A stretch of DNA of 64,000 nucleotides from positions 3,831,001 through 3,895,000 of the forward strand of contig AP017991.1 of NCBI GenBank assembly GCA_003609755.1, in the 5' to 3' direction. Made by a program: the position numbers and the translations under genes. The notes beneath the pieces are model-generated. The model ran no database searches. It saw nothing but the letters and a program-made list of their open reading frames with translations, and was not told where the DNA came from. Shown here one piece after another: positions 24,094-32,399 of this stretch. The DNA is from Planktothrix agardhii NIES-204 (lineage in GTDB: Bacteria; Cyanobacteriota; Cyanobacteriia; Cyanobacteriales; Microcoleaceae). Position 1 is the stretch's first letter. Each line of letters starts with the position of its first letter.

Positions 24094-25328
24094 CGTTGTT
24101 GATCCTCCTTGATTTTAGCAAGTGTATTTAAAGCATTTATAACATCTCGTTCTTGATCGGGTTTGGCATCATTCCCATCCTTTCCTGATAAGATTACTTT
24201 TCCTGGCAAAAGTGGATGTGACCATTTTGTATTGCTTACTTCACCCGGTTCCTCAGTAAAACCTGCTTTCAGAAGAAGGCTTTTTAATTCCATAATTTTA
24301 ATCTTTTCTTCTTTTAATTCTTCAGTTTTCTCTTGAGGTATTAACTCTTTTTGTACTGCCTTGGGTTCCATGATTAGAGTCTGAATCGGTTTATTTGAAC
24401 TGTTTATATTGTCGTTTTGCTGTTGATTATTTGGATTTTGATCGTTGGATTGGATATAGAACCAAATTCCTAAAGCTAAAGAGATGCAAAACAATATAGC
24501 CAAAACAGATACAACTATTTTTTGTTGAAGTTGAATAGGTCTTTCATTTTTTCTGCTGCTTCTACTACTTCGTTTATGCCCTTTATCATGCCCTTGACTG
24601 TTTCCTCCGTGAACTTCTCGAAATTTTCCTTTAACTCCTCGAAAGGAATCTTCATTTTTTTGTTCACCTCCAAGTTCATCAACAAAATTTGCTAATCCTC
24701 GAAAAACGTTTGCCTTTTTAAAATCAGCCTTACTTTGAATTCCTGTAACTACCACTAAAGGTCTATTTTCTTTAGGTAAGGATTTTTCTTTCAAATCCTT
24801 TGCTAATTTTTGGATGGTGGTATCATTAGATTTCTCGTATGATACTTCTTTCTCGTCCTCGTCTGATAATTTAGAACTCTCTTGCTCTTCTAAAAGGGAT
24901 CGTAGAGATTTAAAGTCTACAGTAAAACCGTTTTTTTCTTGAAAACTGTTTTCTTCTTCATCATATACACAAGCCTTTATACCCTGCTTAGGATCAATTT
25001 CACCAGTATCAGGTAAGAAAATTTTACTTAATAAAATTTTACTCGCTAAACTACGAATTTTTGCCTCATAAACGGGATTATCTTCTACTATCCATGCAAC
25101 AGAAATAAAAATAGTCCGATTTTGGTAATCTCGTCTTCCAGATGGAATTCCTGTGACGACTAGCAGCAACTTCGGATTTTCTCTAGCAATTAAAAGCGAA
25201 AGAGAGTCTTGTAATAAGTCAATAAAGTTGTTGAGAATATTTGGTTTTTCAACTATTACTTTATTTTCATCAACCCAATTGTAACCATAGTCTACAGATA
25301 TACCACAACTTTGAACAAAAATTTCCAT
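24090..25328 (-). CDS. membrane protein with cytosolic N-terminal domain and C-terminal HicA-like domain
   Basis: 412 residues from ATG 25328, with CAGGAG upstream. Residues 1 to about 100 form a domain (MEIFVQSCGI...VDYGYNW) with LLLVVTGI; a second LVVVTGI block near 190 may be a related strand. A basic segment (RSSRSSRKNERP) precedes one membrane helix near 272-292 (IVVSVLAILFCISLALGIWF). A low-complexity Asn/Gln linker and a charged helix follow. The last 65 residues look like cyanobacterial HicA: LKSLLLKAGF, WSHPLLPGKV, SGKDGNDAKP. The GSH of catalytic HicA aligns with VSN, so the active His seems replaced. Function unknown; the gene is third in a GTPase operon. Confidence 0.75.
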   Translation of the reverse strand: MEIFVQSCGISVDYGYNWVDENKVIVEKPNILNNFIDLLQDSLSLLIARENPKLLLVVTGIPSGRRDYQNRTIFISVAWIVEDNPVYEAKIRSLASKILLSKIFLPDTGEIDPKQGIKACVYDEEENSFQEKNGFTVDFKSLRSLLEEQESSKLSDEDEKEVSYEKSNDTTIQKLAKDLKEKSLPKENRPLVVVTGIQSKADFKKANVFRGLANFVDELGGEQKNEDSFRGVKGKFREVHGGNSQGHDKGHKRSSRSSRKNERPIQLQQKIVVSVLAILFCISLALGIWFYIQSNDQNPNNQQQNDNINSSNKPIQTLIMEPKAVQKELIPQEKTEELKEEKIKIMELKSLLLKAGFTEEPGEVSNTKWSHPLLPGKVILSGKDGNDAKPDQERDVINALNTLAKIKEDQQR

Positions 25329-25352
25329 GATCAACTCCTGAATTTAATTAAA

Positions 25353-26354
25353 TTATAAATGTTGTTTTCCTTGGAGAATAGCAAAGCCATCTTGAGGATC
25401 AGTTTTGCAACCTTTAACAACATTTTGCGCTGCTTCTTTAATTTCTCGATCTAAATTAAACCAAGACCGAATAAAACTAAAAGGCCCCCAATGATAATTA
25501 ATTCTATTGATCTCTTGTTTAAGTAGAAATCGCAAAATATACCTAAAAGGTTGCTCACAGTCTTTAGGGCTATATTTTGCATGGATATGATTTTTATGAA
25601 ATTTAAAATGAGGGTATTTTTTACCTCCTTCTTTAATCACATCAATATGGGAAAAAACCACAGTTCCTACGGTCTGAACTGGAGTAACAACCGTGACAAC
25701 CCAAGGGAGGAGAAGCTCCGAACTTAAAAAGCCGAGTAAGTTAGCATATTCATCTTTAACACGACGCAATAATTCCTGGGTTGACTTTGCATTTTGAAGA
25801 TATTTTTCACACTTAATGGGTGCTAAAATTACTAGCCGGGGTTCTTTTAGCTCTTGAAAAGCCGTAGCAAGAATATTTTTAATTTGTAGAGGTCTATTAA
25901 TCAGATGATGATATTGACCTTTTGCTTCCATCAAGGCAGGAGCATCAATTGCGATTAGGATGATAACCGACTCATTAATAAGATTTTGAACTTTTTCTTG
26001 GTCAGAAATTAGAGCATTGGCATTTAGATACTCTCCTTTATGATCTTGAAAATTTAAACGAATCGATGGTTTACCTCCTTTTTTTCCTAAGTCAAATATA
26101 AAAGATTTAACTCCTTTTCTGTCAGCCTGAATGCCTCCTGTGGCTTCAAATTCATTATCTTCATCTTGACCTTCCACTAAACTTTTAAGTTGCCCTAATT
26201 TTTCTTGCAAAATAGCATTGCTTTTTAAGTCAGGAATTAATTGTAAATTAGTCTGACCAATTGTGTTTTCAAACTGATCATACATCGCTGTTAATAGACT
26301 CGTTTTACCGACTGCTCTAGCTCCTAACATTGTTATTTTAATTTCCTGTGACAT
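25353..26354 (-). CDS. TRAFAC-class GTPase of a multi-gene GTPase system
   Basis: 333 residues. The P-loop GARAVGKTSLLTAMY is at residues 11-25. FIFDLGKKGGKPSIRLNFQD and HKGEYL around residue 100-130 resemble the switch region, and VVILIAIDAP a following strand. It resembles the GTPases paired with other GTPases in bacterial conflict-type operons (sometimes named double-GTPase systems), but I cannot assign the subfamily by eye. Gaps are 18 bases to the downstream HicA-like gene and 19 to the upstream dynamin-like gene, so this is one operon. Confidence 0.8.
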   Translation of the reverse strand: MSQEIKITMLGARAVGKTSLLTAMYDQFENTIGQTNLQLIPDLKSNAILQEKLGQLKSLVEGQDEDNEFEATGGIQADRKGVKSFIFDLGKKGGKPSIRLNFQDHKGEYLNANALISDQEKVQNLINESVIILIAIDAPALMEAKGQYHHLINRPLQIKNILATAFQELKEPRLVILAPIKCEKYLQNAKSTQELLRRVKDEYANLLGFLSSELLLPWVVTVVTPVQTVGTVVFSHIDVIKEGGKKYPHFKFHKNHIHAKYSPKDCEQPFRYILRFLLKQEINRINYHWGPFSFIRSWFNLDREIKEAAQNVVKGCKTDPQDGFAILQGKQHL

Positions 26355-26373
26355 TTAGGTTAAATCTCCTAAG

Positions 26374-28551
26374 CTATACGTTTAAAAATTGTATGAGTTG
26401 AGGTTGATTGCATTGAGAGACTTTTTCAAGTAACTCTAGCCATTCCTTTTGGAGCTTCCTGTTGGCTTCAATTTGTTGAAATTCCAGCCAAATTAAACTC
26501 TTATTTTGTTCAAGGAAAGTTTGCCATTCGTCTTCAACTCCATCAGCGCGAAAAATTCGATCACTAAATTCTTCAACAATTGCAAAAGCAGCTTGACTAG
26601 GTTCGGATAAAATATCTTCTAAAGTATTCTCACAATTATAGACTACTTTAGCATGAGCTAGTCTTAAAATATCTAAAACTTCTTTTGCTGAAGGTTCATC
26701 AGAAAGAGAAAACGCAGTTGATTCATTTGGCGTTAAGATATCTAAGTTTTGACGGATACGGTGCTGGACTAACCCTCGGTAAGATAGCTCAAACTCAGCT
26801 AACATTTGAAACCCAAATTTAATTTTACTTGGCTGTTGATAAATCAACTCTTCAGGAATTAAATTAGCGATCGCTTCGATTAACTTTTCTTGCCTTACAT
26901 CAGTTAATGGGCCTAAATATTTAACAAATATGTCCGCAACCTGAGTCTTAACTTCTTTCATTGAAAGTTTTAACCCTTCATCTAAACTTAAAAAATGTTG
27001 TGATAAATGAGCTCTAATTTTATTTAAGTAATCATAGTAAGCATTCGGATAGCCTCCTAACACTGAATTGTTGTTTTCAATTTGTTCAAGATCGGGTAGC
27101 CCTGTATCAGTTCTACAAATATCCAGAACTTCTTCTAACTTATTTTTAAAAGCAATATCTTCGTTTTCTCGTTTATTTCTTAAATCTTTAAGAAGATTCT
27201 CTAGTGAAGCTGTCATCTGATCATAGGCTTTATTAAACATCGGTAGAAATCGAGATAAAACAGATGAATCAATCCTTTCCTGTCCAAAACATTTTAGGGC
27301 TTTTTGTAACTCTACCTGAATTAATCCCTGAAGTTCCTGAAGTCGAACTTGATAAATTTCTGTGTATTTTTCATCCATTTCGGTGATTTTATTAGTTAAA
27401 TAGTCTAAAACTCTTTCAAGAACTTGGCTAGATTCTTCATAACTAGAACAATCAGCTATTTCACAATGAACAAACTCCATTGATTCATTTAAAGCGCTGG
27501 GTTCTGATTTTTTCTCTATCCTATCCTTAAAAGTTAGGCAAAGATCTGATTGTTGCACATCATCGCTAATATTATTGATCAGTAAAAAAGCTCGCTGAGG
27601 TAAATCCTTAACAACCTGATTTGCTATATCATATAAATCAGTATCATCTTTTTGCCATTGATCGCCCATTGGATCAGGACGACGAACAAACAAAATGATG
27701 TCAACTTCTTGCCCAATTGTCTGTAGCATTAATTCTTCATCGCCTAACTTAGTATCTCCTAAGCCTGGAACATCAACTAAAGCAATTTTCCCAACATCAG
27801 GATTTCTGAAACAGGAATAAATTTTAACTTCCTTAACCGCAAGATGATAAAAATAGCCATTTTGATTTTGCGTCACATATTGAGGAATTTCGGTCTTGTT
27901 AATTTGAATTACTTCTGAACTCTCTTTAAGTAAAGATCGATAGCGGCTTAAATTTTGATGATAGTTTTTTAAATGATCATACATAGCTTTATTTGTTGCC
28001 CCAGTTAATGAATTTGGCAACGGTCTAGCAAATTCATCTAAAGTTGTAGGTGCAGCACCTAATTCTAATTGTCTAAAATAAGGATGAATAACTTCTTTAA
28101 GAAATGAGTGTTGAGAATGGAATATTACTCTAGCGTAGGTTTCACCATCATGATGATAAACGGTACTACGAACTGCGGTACAAGCTTCACCAGGTAGAGA
28201 AGGAATTTCATCATTAGTTAACCCGCTTAAGGTTTGTAAGAGACGACTTTTGCCTTGTCTCATCCGTCCTACAACCCCAATATTTAAAGTATCTCTGGAA
28301 AATCGTTCTCTGAGTTTGGATAATGCACCTAAATTTTCAGAAATGTCATGTTGGAATTGGGAAAAGTCAGGGTTTCGTAACTTTTCTTGGGTAGCGGAAT
28401 CGTCAATTTTACTTAACAGTTGATGCCGATGTTCTTCTAATTGGTAAAGTTCATCCGTGAGATTACGGAGATTAGTTTCTACCTGAGTAATTTTCTGAGA
28501 CAGGGGTTTCCGCTTATCTATAATTTGATTAATTTTCGCCGTTCTGTCCAT
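26374..28551 (-). CDS. dynamin-like large GTPase
   Basis: 725 residues. A coiled coil (residues 1-75) precedes the G domain: P-loop GVVGRMRQGKSRLLQ near 95-105, a conserved Thr/Ser in TAVRSTV, the switch II DVPGLGD near residue 255, and a LLINNISD segment in the place of the N/TKxD motif. The remaining 350 residues are helical and coiled, as in bacterial dynamin-like proteins, which bind and remodel membranes. No membrane helix is obvious. First gene of a four-gene operon; ATG 28551. Several bacterial dynamin pairs act in stress or phage defence, but here that is only a possibility. Confidence 0.85.
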   Translation of the reverse strand: MDRTAKINQIIDKRKPLSQKITQVETNLRNLTDELYQLEEHRHQLLSKIDDSATQEKLRNPDFSQFQHDISENLGALSKLRERFSRDTLNIGVVGRMRQGKSRLLQTLSGLTNDEIPSLPGEACTAVRSTVYHHDGETYARVIFHSQHSFLKEVIHPYFRQLELGAAPTTLDEFARPLPNSLTGATNKAMYDHLKNYHQNLSRYRSLLKESSEVIQINKTEIPQYVTQNQNGYFYHLAVKEVKIYSCFRNPDVGKIALVDVPGLGDTKLGDEELMLQTIGQEVDIILFVRRPDPMGDQWQKDDTDLYDIANQVVKDLPQRAFLLINNISDDVQQSDLCLTFKDRIEKKSEPSALNESMEFVHCEIADCSSYEESSQVLERVLDYLTNKITEMDEKYTEIYQVRLQELQGLIQVELQKALKCFGQERIDSSVLSRFLPMFNKAYDQMTASLENLLKDLRNKRENEDIAFKNKLEEVLDICRTDTGLPDLEQIENNNSVLGGYPNAYYDYLNKIRAHLSQHFLSLDEGLKLSMKEVKTQVADIFVKYLGPLTDVRQEKLIEAIANLIPEELIYQQPSKIKFGFQMLAEFELSYRGLVQHRIRQNLDILTPNESTAFSLSDEPSAKEVLDILRLAHAKVVYNCENTLEDILSEPSQAAFAIVEEFSDRIFRADGVEDEWQTFLEQNKSLIWLEFQQIEANRKLQKEWLELLEKVSQCNQPQLIQFLNV

Positions 28552-28750
28552 ATTTATTTTTATCAGCTATTTTCTGTGACTTTAGCAGTTTATTGATTTT
28601 TTGACAATCTTAGCTTTACAAAAAATTAGAGGTTTTCCTATTACACCTGTCAGTTATATGACTTACCTAGAAATCGGATTTCTCGGATACCTTATGTAGA
28701 GTTTATTGACACCCCTGAAAACAAAAAACCAGGTTTTTTGAACAGTCATG

Positions 28751-28792
28751 AAAAAATCCTCAGTTAACCTGATGGGGTCAATCTGAGGATTT
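28751..28792 (-). terminator. intrinsic terminator after tRNA-Gly
   Basis: On the minus strand AAATCCTCAG pairs with CTGAGGATTT and is followed by TTTT. It lies 36 bases beyond the tRNA 3' end. Confidence 0.75.
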
Positions 28793-28827
28793 GTCATGGC
28801 ACTAAAGCGCCAACTATAAAGTTTCTA

Positions 28828-28899
28828 AGCGGGTGATGGGATTCGAACCCACGACATCAACCTTGGCAAGGTTGCGCTCTACCACTGAGCTACACCCGC
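28828..28899 (-). tRNA. tRNA-Gly (GCC)
   Basis: Read on the minus strand. Acceptor GCGGGTG pairs with CACCCGC; D arm GCTC...GAGC; anticodon stem CAACC/GGTTG with loop TTGCCAA, anticodon GCC; T arm GTGGG-TTCGAAT-CCCAT. The discriminator base is T and CCA is not encoded. 72 bases in all. Confidence 0.97.
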
Positions 28900-28979
28900 A
28901 ACTCGTTCACCTTTTCTATGATTCCAAAAATCTTGAGATTTGTCAACCCCTTTTCCAAAAATTTTTAGAACCTGAGAGA

Positions 28980-29552
28980 TTAAAGGGTTTCCGAATGCTG
29001 TTTTACCCGTTCCCCAGTTAAAGCTGGACTAGCACTCCCAGATAAAACCGCCGTAGAATCCACCGTTGTTGCTGCACTTTGCTTGATTTGACGCATTAAA
29101 TTCGCCATCTCAATCGCATCCATCGCATAGTTCCAACCGTGATTAGCCTTAATTCCGGCTCGTTCTAAGGCTTGCTGCATCGTGTCGGTGGTTAGAACCC
29201 CAAAAATCACCGGAACACCCGTTTGAAACGCCGTGGCTGCGATCCCCTTGGAAACTTCCGCCGAGACATAATCAAAATGGGGAGTTTGTCCCTTAATTAC
29301 GGCCCCTAAACAAATAATCGCATCATAGCGACGGGTTAGGGCTAACTGATGAGCTACTAATGGAATCTCAAAACTCCCAGGAACCCAAGCATAATCGACT
29401 TGTGTTCCTTGGGGATCGGGATCAATCCCATGTCGTTTTAAACAATCCTGACATCCTTCTAAAAGTTTGGTTGTGATCAAGTCATTAAACCGACCAATCA
29501 CCATGGCAAACTTTAAGGAGTTTGTCTGGGTAAAATTTCCCTCAAAAACCGC
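28980..29552 (-). CDS. ribH: 6,7-dimethyl-8-ribityllumazine synthase RibH
   Basis: About 190 residues from ATG 29552 ([10 protein letters not shown]). A longer frame back to 29594 begins with an ATG but the extra residues do not fit the family. It makes the direct riboflavin precursor. Visible: [20 protein letters not shown], the catalytic [16 protein letters not shown] with His, and [10 protein letters not shown]-terminal extension (about 25 residues rich in Ser/Ala) goes beyond the usual length. It lies 137 bases downstream of psbZ on the same strand, an arrangement common in cyanobacteria. Confidence 0.97.
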   Translation of the reverse strand, partial: AVFEGNFTQTNSLKFAMVIGRFNDLITTKLLEGCQDCLKRHGIDPDPQGTQVDYAWVPGSFEIPLVAHQLALTRRYDAIICLGAVIKGQTPHFDYVSAEVSKGIAATAFQTGVPVIFGVLTTDTMQQALERAGIKANHGWNYAMDAIEMANLMRQIKQSAATTVDSTAVLSGSASPALTGERVKQHSETL

Positions 29553-29689
29553 CATTTTTGTTATCCGATCCTTTTTGTTAACAAAAGTTAACAAATATAT
29601 AATTTAAGAAATAAACCCATAGGGAATTCCAGGTTAGACCGCTTAAGGCAATTGTCCCAAACCGTCTAACCTTCAATTCCCCTTCTGAA

Positions 29690-29881
29690 TTAAACCACTA
29701 GGTAGTTTAATACACCAACCAAAATCACTAACACGAACCAAAGACCGGAACCCACATAAAGCAAAGGCTTAGATTGGCTCCAGTATTGGGGGGAGGCATA
29801 GGCAAAGGGAACGCCTACTACCAGTAAAAAGGATAAAATCACCAGTGCCGCAAGGACAACTTGAAACAGAATTGTTAACAT
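29690..29881 (-). CDS. psbZ: Photosystem II protein PsbZ (Ycf9)
   Basis: 63 residues with two membrane helices. The sequence [20 protein letters not shown] and the conserved [26 protein letters not shown] are those of PsbZ, a peripheral photosystem II subunit at the core edge that influences light-harvesting interactions and energy dissipation. ATG 29881 matches known homologues; the longer frame to 29935 is not used. It probably forms a transcript with ribH. Confidence 0.96.
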   Translation of the reverse strand: MLTILFQVVLAALVILSFLLVVGVPFAYASPQYWSQSKPLLYVGSGLWFVLVILVGVLNYLVV

Positions 29882-30420
29882 TGTTTTTTCCCAACTTGAC
29901 TTGGCAGTAAGTAAAAATACTGCTGACAGGCTCACCGAATCCTGTTTAGCGGTTTAATTATTAAAACTACCAGAAATTGCCACTCGTGAGAAGAAGTTAA
30001 ACGGTTAGTCCAGGGGAGTAGGGGGGCAGGGGAGACAGGGGAGGTGGGACTTTGTTGATTTTTCGTTACAAAAATCTAAAATTGCCCTATGGTGATCTCA
30101 GACGCCTATGGGGAGTGACGAAAATTAATTAAGAGTTTGATGAGAATCACTGTGAAATCCCGGAGTTATTCTTATACTAACTAAGGGGTTAATAAAAAAA
30201 CAAATATTCCTAACCTGATTTTACTCCCCCTGTTTATAAATGGCCATCATTAAATCATTTTCCAGGCTTTGCCTAAAATCATGGATGGTAGGGCAGTATA
30301 AGTAATATCACCGGAACGGAAAAGCTGAATCCTACGTCACCCCCGATCAAGGGTGTCGCGTTGGTTAGCTAACCCCCGTAAGTGCAGCCTCTGATTACTG
30401 GAGCAACTGAGATAGAAACT
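29882..30420. other. intergenic region between psbZ and sigC, with a G-rich repeat
   Basis: The divergent promoters of psbZ and sigC must lie here. GGGGAG-type tandem heptamers (GGGGAGTAGGGGGGCAGGGG and on) fill 30013-30050, a kind of short tandem repeat common in filamentous cyanobacteria. No gene is seen. Confidence 0.5.
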
Positions 30421-31674
30421 ATGCCAGCCACTAAAATTGATGCCGAGAACAACTTAAACCCCTCTTTTCAGGACTATTCTGAGCCTGATGAGGTAATGAA
30501 TCAGGATCTTGAGCCTGATTTGGATGATTTAATTGATTTGGAGATAGAGAATGCCAGCGATGTCAAACTCCAGAAGCCCAACAATAATCGTCGTACAACA
30601 GATTTAGTTCGATTGTATCTCCAAGAAATTGGTCGGGTGCGTCTGTTGGGGCGGGATGAAGAAGTATCAGAAGCCCAAAAGGTACAGCGTTATCTGAGGT
30701 TAGTTGACTTACGGGACAATGCTGCCGAGCAGGATGAGGGACTGATTAATACTTATGTGCGATTGATCAAAACCCGGGATAAATTATCGGCTCAGTTGGG
30801 TCATCGTCCATCTTTAGAGCGATGGGCAACAACGGCTGGGGTTGATGTAGCCGAACTCAAGCCGATGTTAGCAACAGGAAAAAGGTGTTGGGCAGAAATC
30901 GCGGGTTTGACCGTTGAGGAATTGGATCAGATTCAAACCGAAGGGATACAGTCCAAAGACCGGATGATTAAAGCGAATTTGCGTTTAGTGGTATCGGTGG
31001 CAAAGAAATATCAGAACCGAGGTTTAGAACTACTAGATTTAATTCAAGAAGGAACTTTAGGATTGGAACGGGCGGTGGAGAAGTTTGACCCGACCCGGGG
31101 ATATCGTTTTAGTACCTATTCTTATTGGTGGATTCGTCAAGGGATTACCCGGGCGATCGCTACCCAAAGCCGCACGATTCGTCTTCCGGTTCATATTACC
31201 GAAAAACTGAATAAAATTAAAAAAGCACAACGGAAAATTTCCCAGGAAAAAGGTCGTACCGCCACCATTGATGATATTGCCCATGAGTTAGAAATGACTC
31301 CGGTTCAAGTCCGAGAAGTGTTGCTTCGGGTTCCCCGTTCTGTGTCTTTGGAAACGAAGGTAGGAACGGATAAAGATACGGAATTAGGGGATTTACTCGA
31401 AACCGAGGAGGTCACACCGGAAGAAATGCTGATGCGTGAATCTTTGCATAAGGATTTACAAAACCTTTTAGCGGATTTAAGTAGTCGGGAACGGGATGTG
31501 ATTTTGATGCGCTATGGTTTGGGGGATGGACACCCCTATTCCCTGGCGGAAATTGGTCGGGCACTGGAATTATCCCGGGAGCGAGTCCGTCAAATTGAGG
31601 CTAAAGCTCTACAAAAACTGCGTCAACCTAAACGGCGTAACCGGGTTCGGGATTATTTGGAGTCTTTGAGTTAA
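30421..31674 (+). CDS. sigC: Group 2 RNA polymerase sigma factor SigC
   Basis: 417 residues. Regions 1.2 to 4.2 are complete: DLVRLYLQEIGRVRLL, region 2 with DLIQEGTLGLERAVEKFDP and STYSYWWIRQGITRAI, region 3, and region 4.2 with LAEIGRALELSRERVRQIE. The NNRRTTDLVRLYLQEIG and GRDEEVSEAQKVQRYL segments fit cyanobacterial SigC; the principal factor SigA instead carries EDSIRLYLQEIGRIRLLRADEE-like sequence. Start: ATG 30421 (MPATKIDAEN) matches SigC homologues, while the GTG at 30382 would add 13 residues. SigC works in stress and growth-phase responses in studied strains. Confidence 0.85.
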   Translation: MPATKIDAENNLNPSFQDYSEPDEVMNQDLEPDLDDLIDLEIENASDVKLQKPNNNRRTTDLVRLYLQEIGRVRLLGRDEEVSEAQKVQRYLRLVDLRDNAAEQDEGLINTYVRLIKTRDKLSAQLGHRPSLERWATTAGVDVAELKPMLATGKRCWAEIAGLTVEELDQIQTEGIQSKDRMIKANLRLVVSVAKKYQNRGLELLDLIQEGTLGLERAVEKFDPTRGYRFSTYSYWWIRQGITRAIATQSRTIRLPVHITEKLNKIKKAQRKISQEKGRTATIDDIAHELEMTPVQVREVLLRVPRSVSLETKVGTDKDTELGDLLETEEVTPEEMLMRESLHKDLQNLLADLSSRERDVILMRYGLGDGHPYSLAEIGRALELSRERVRQIEAKALQKLRQPKRRNRVRDYLESLS

Positions 31675-31706
31675 TCCTTAATCGTTTATAGAATGGGCTT
31701 TCATAG

Positions 31707-31740
31707 CTCCCGATAACTATAGTTATCGGGAGGTTTTAGT
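31707..31740 (+). terminator. intrinsic terminator of sigC
   Basis: A 26-base perfect palindrome CTCCCGATAACTA/TAGTTATCGGGAG is followed by GTTTTAGTTT, 33 bases beyond the stop. Confidence 0.85.
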
Positions 31741-31828
31741 TTCAATAACTGTTTTTTTGATAATCCAGAAATTTTTTGTGTATCATTGTCAGTATGCAAG
31801 CTTTATTGAAAACAAAACAATTGAGCGT

Positions 31829-32359
31829 ATGGCTTTATATACAACAGTCTCTTTTAAATCCGAACTTAATGATAAGGGTTGGCGGTTGACGCCCCAACGG
31901 GAAACGATTTTACAGGTCTTTCAGAATTTGCCGAAAGGAAATCATCTGAGTGCGGAGGATTTGTATACTTTACTTAAAAGCCGAGGGGAAGCGATTAGTT
32001 TATCGACAATTTATCGCACATTAAAATTAATGGCGCGGATGGGGATTTTACGGGAATTGGAATTGGCTGAAGGGCATAAACATTATGAGATTAATCAACC
32101 CTATCCTCATCACCATCATCATTTAGTTTGTGTTCAGTGTAATAAAACCCTTGAGTTTAAAAATGATTCTATTTCTAAAACCAGCATGAAGCAGGCGGAG
32201 AAATCGGGGTTTCATTTATTAGATTGTCAGTTAACTATTCATACGATTTGCCACGAGGCTTTACGCATGGGTTGGCCGTCTTTGATTTCTACTAATTGGT
32301 CGTGTTCAAAGGTGATCGCTGATGGGCCTTCTGAAATAGACGAAATTGAGTGTCAGTAA
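31829..32359 (+). CDS. zur: Fur-family zinc uptake regulator (Zur/FurB)
   Basis: 176 residues from ATG 31829; the longer frame begins with TTG. The winged helix is visible (GWRLTPQRETILQVF, SLSTIYRTLKLMARMGIL), then the metal-binding region HYEINQPYPHHHHHLVCVQC. The second Cys pair of some Fur proteins is replaced by a single Cys in LTIHTICHEALRMGW and WSCSK. This pattern fits cyanobacterial FurB/Zur, which represses zinc uptake genes and guards against oxidative damage. It could control the metal transporter genes at 15118-16928, but no clear operator supports that. Confidence 0.85.
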   Translation: MALYTTVSFKSELNDKGWRLTPQRETILQVFQNLPKGNHLSAEDLYTLLKSRGEAISLSTIYRTLKLMARMGILRELELAEGHKHYEINQPYPHHHHHLVCVQCNKTLEFKNDSISKTSMKQAEKSGFHLLDCQLTIHTICHEALRMGWPSLISTNWSCSKVIADGPSEIDEIECQ

Positions 32360-32399
32360 TCAGTTATCAGTCATCAGTTAACTGATTACTGTTAACTGA

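Noticed and set aside
30421-31674. principal sigma factor SigA
   Set aside because: The N-terminal region and the NRRTTDLVRLYLQEIG and GRDEEVSEAQ segments fit the group 2 factor SigC better.
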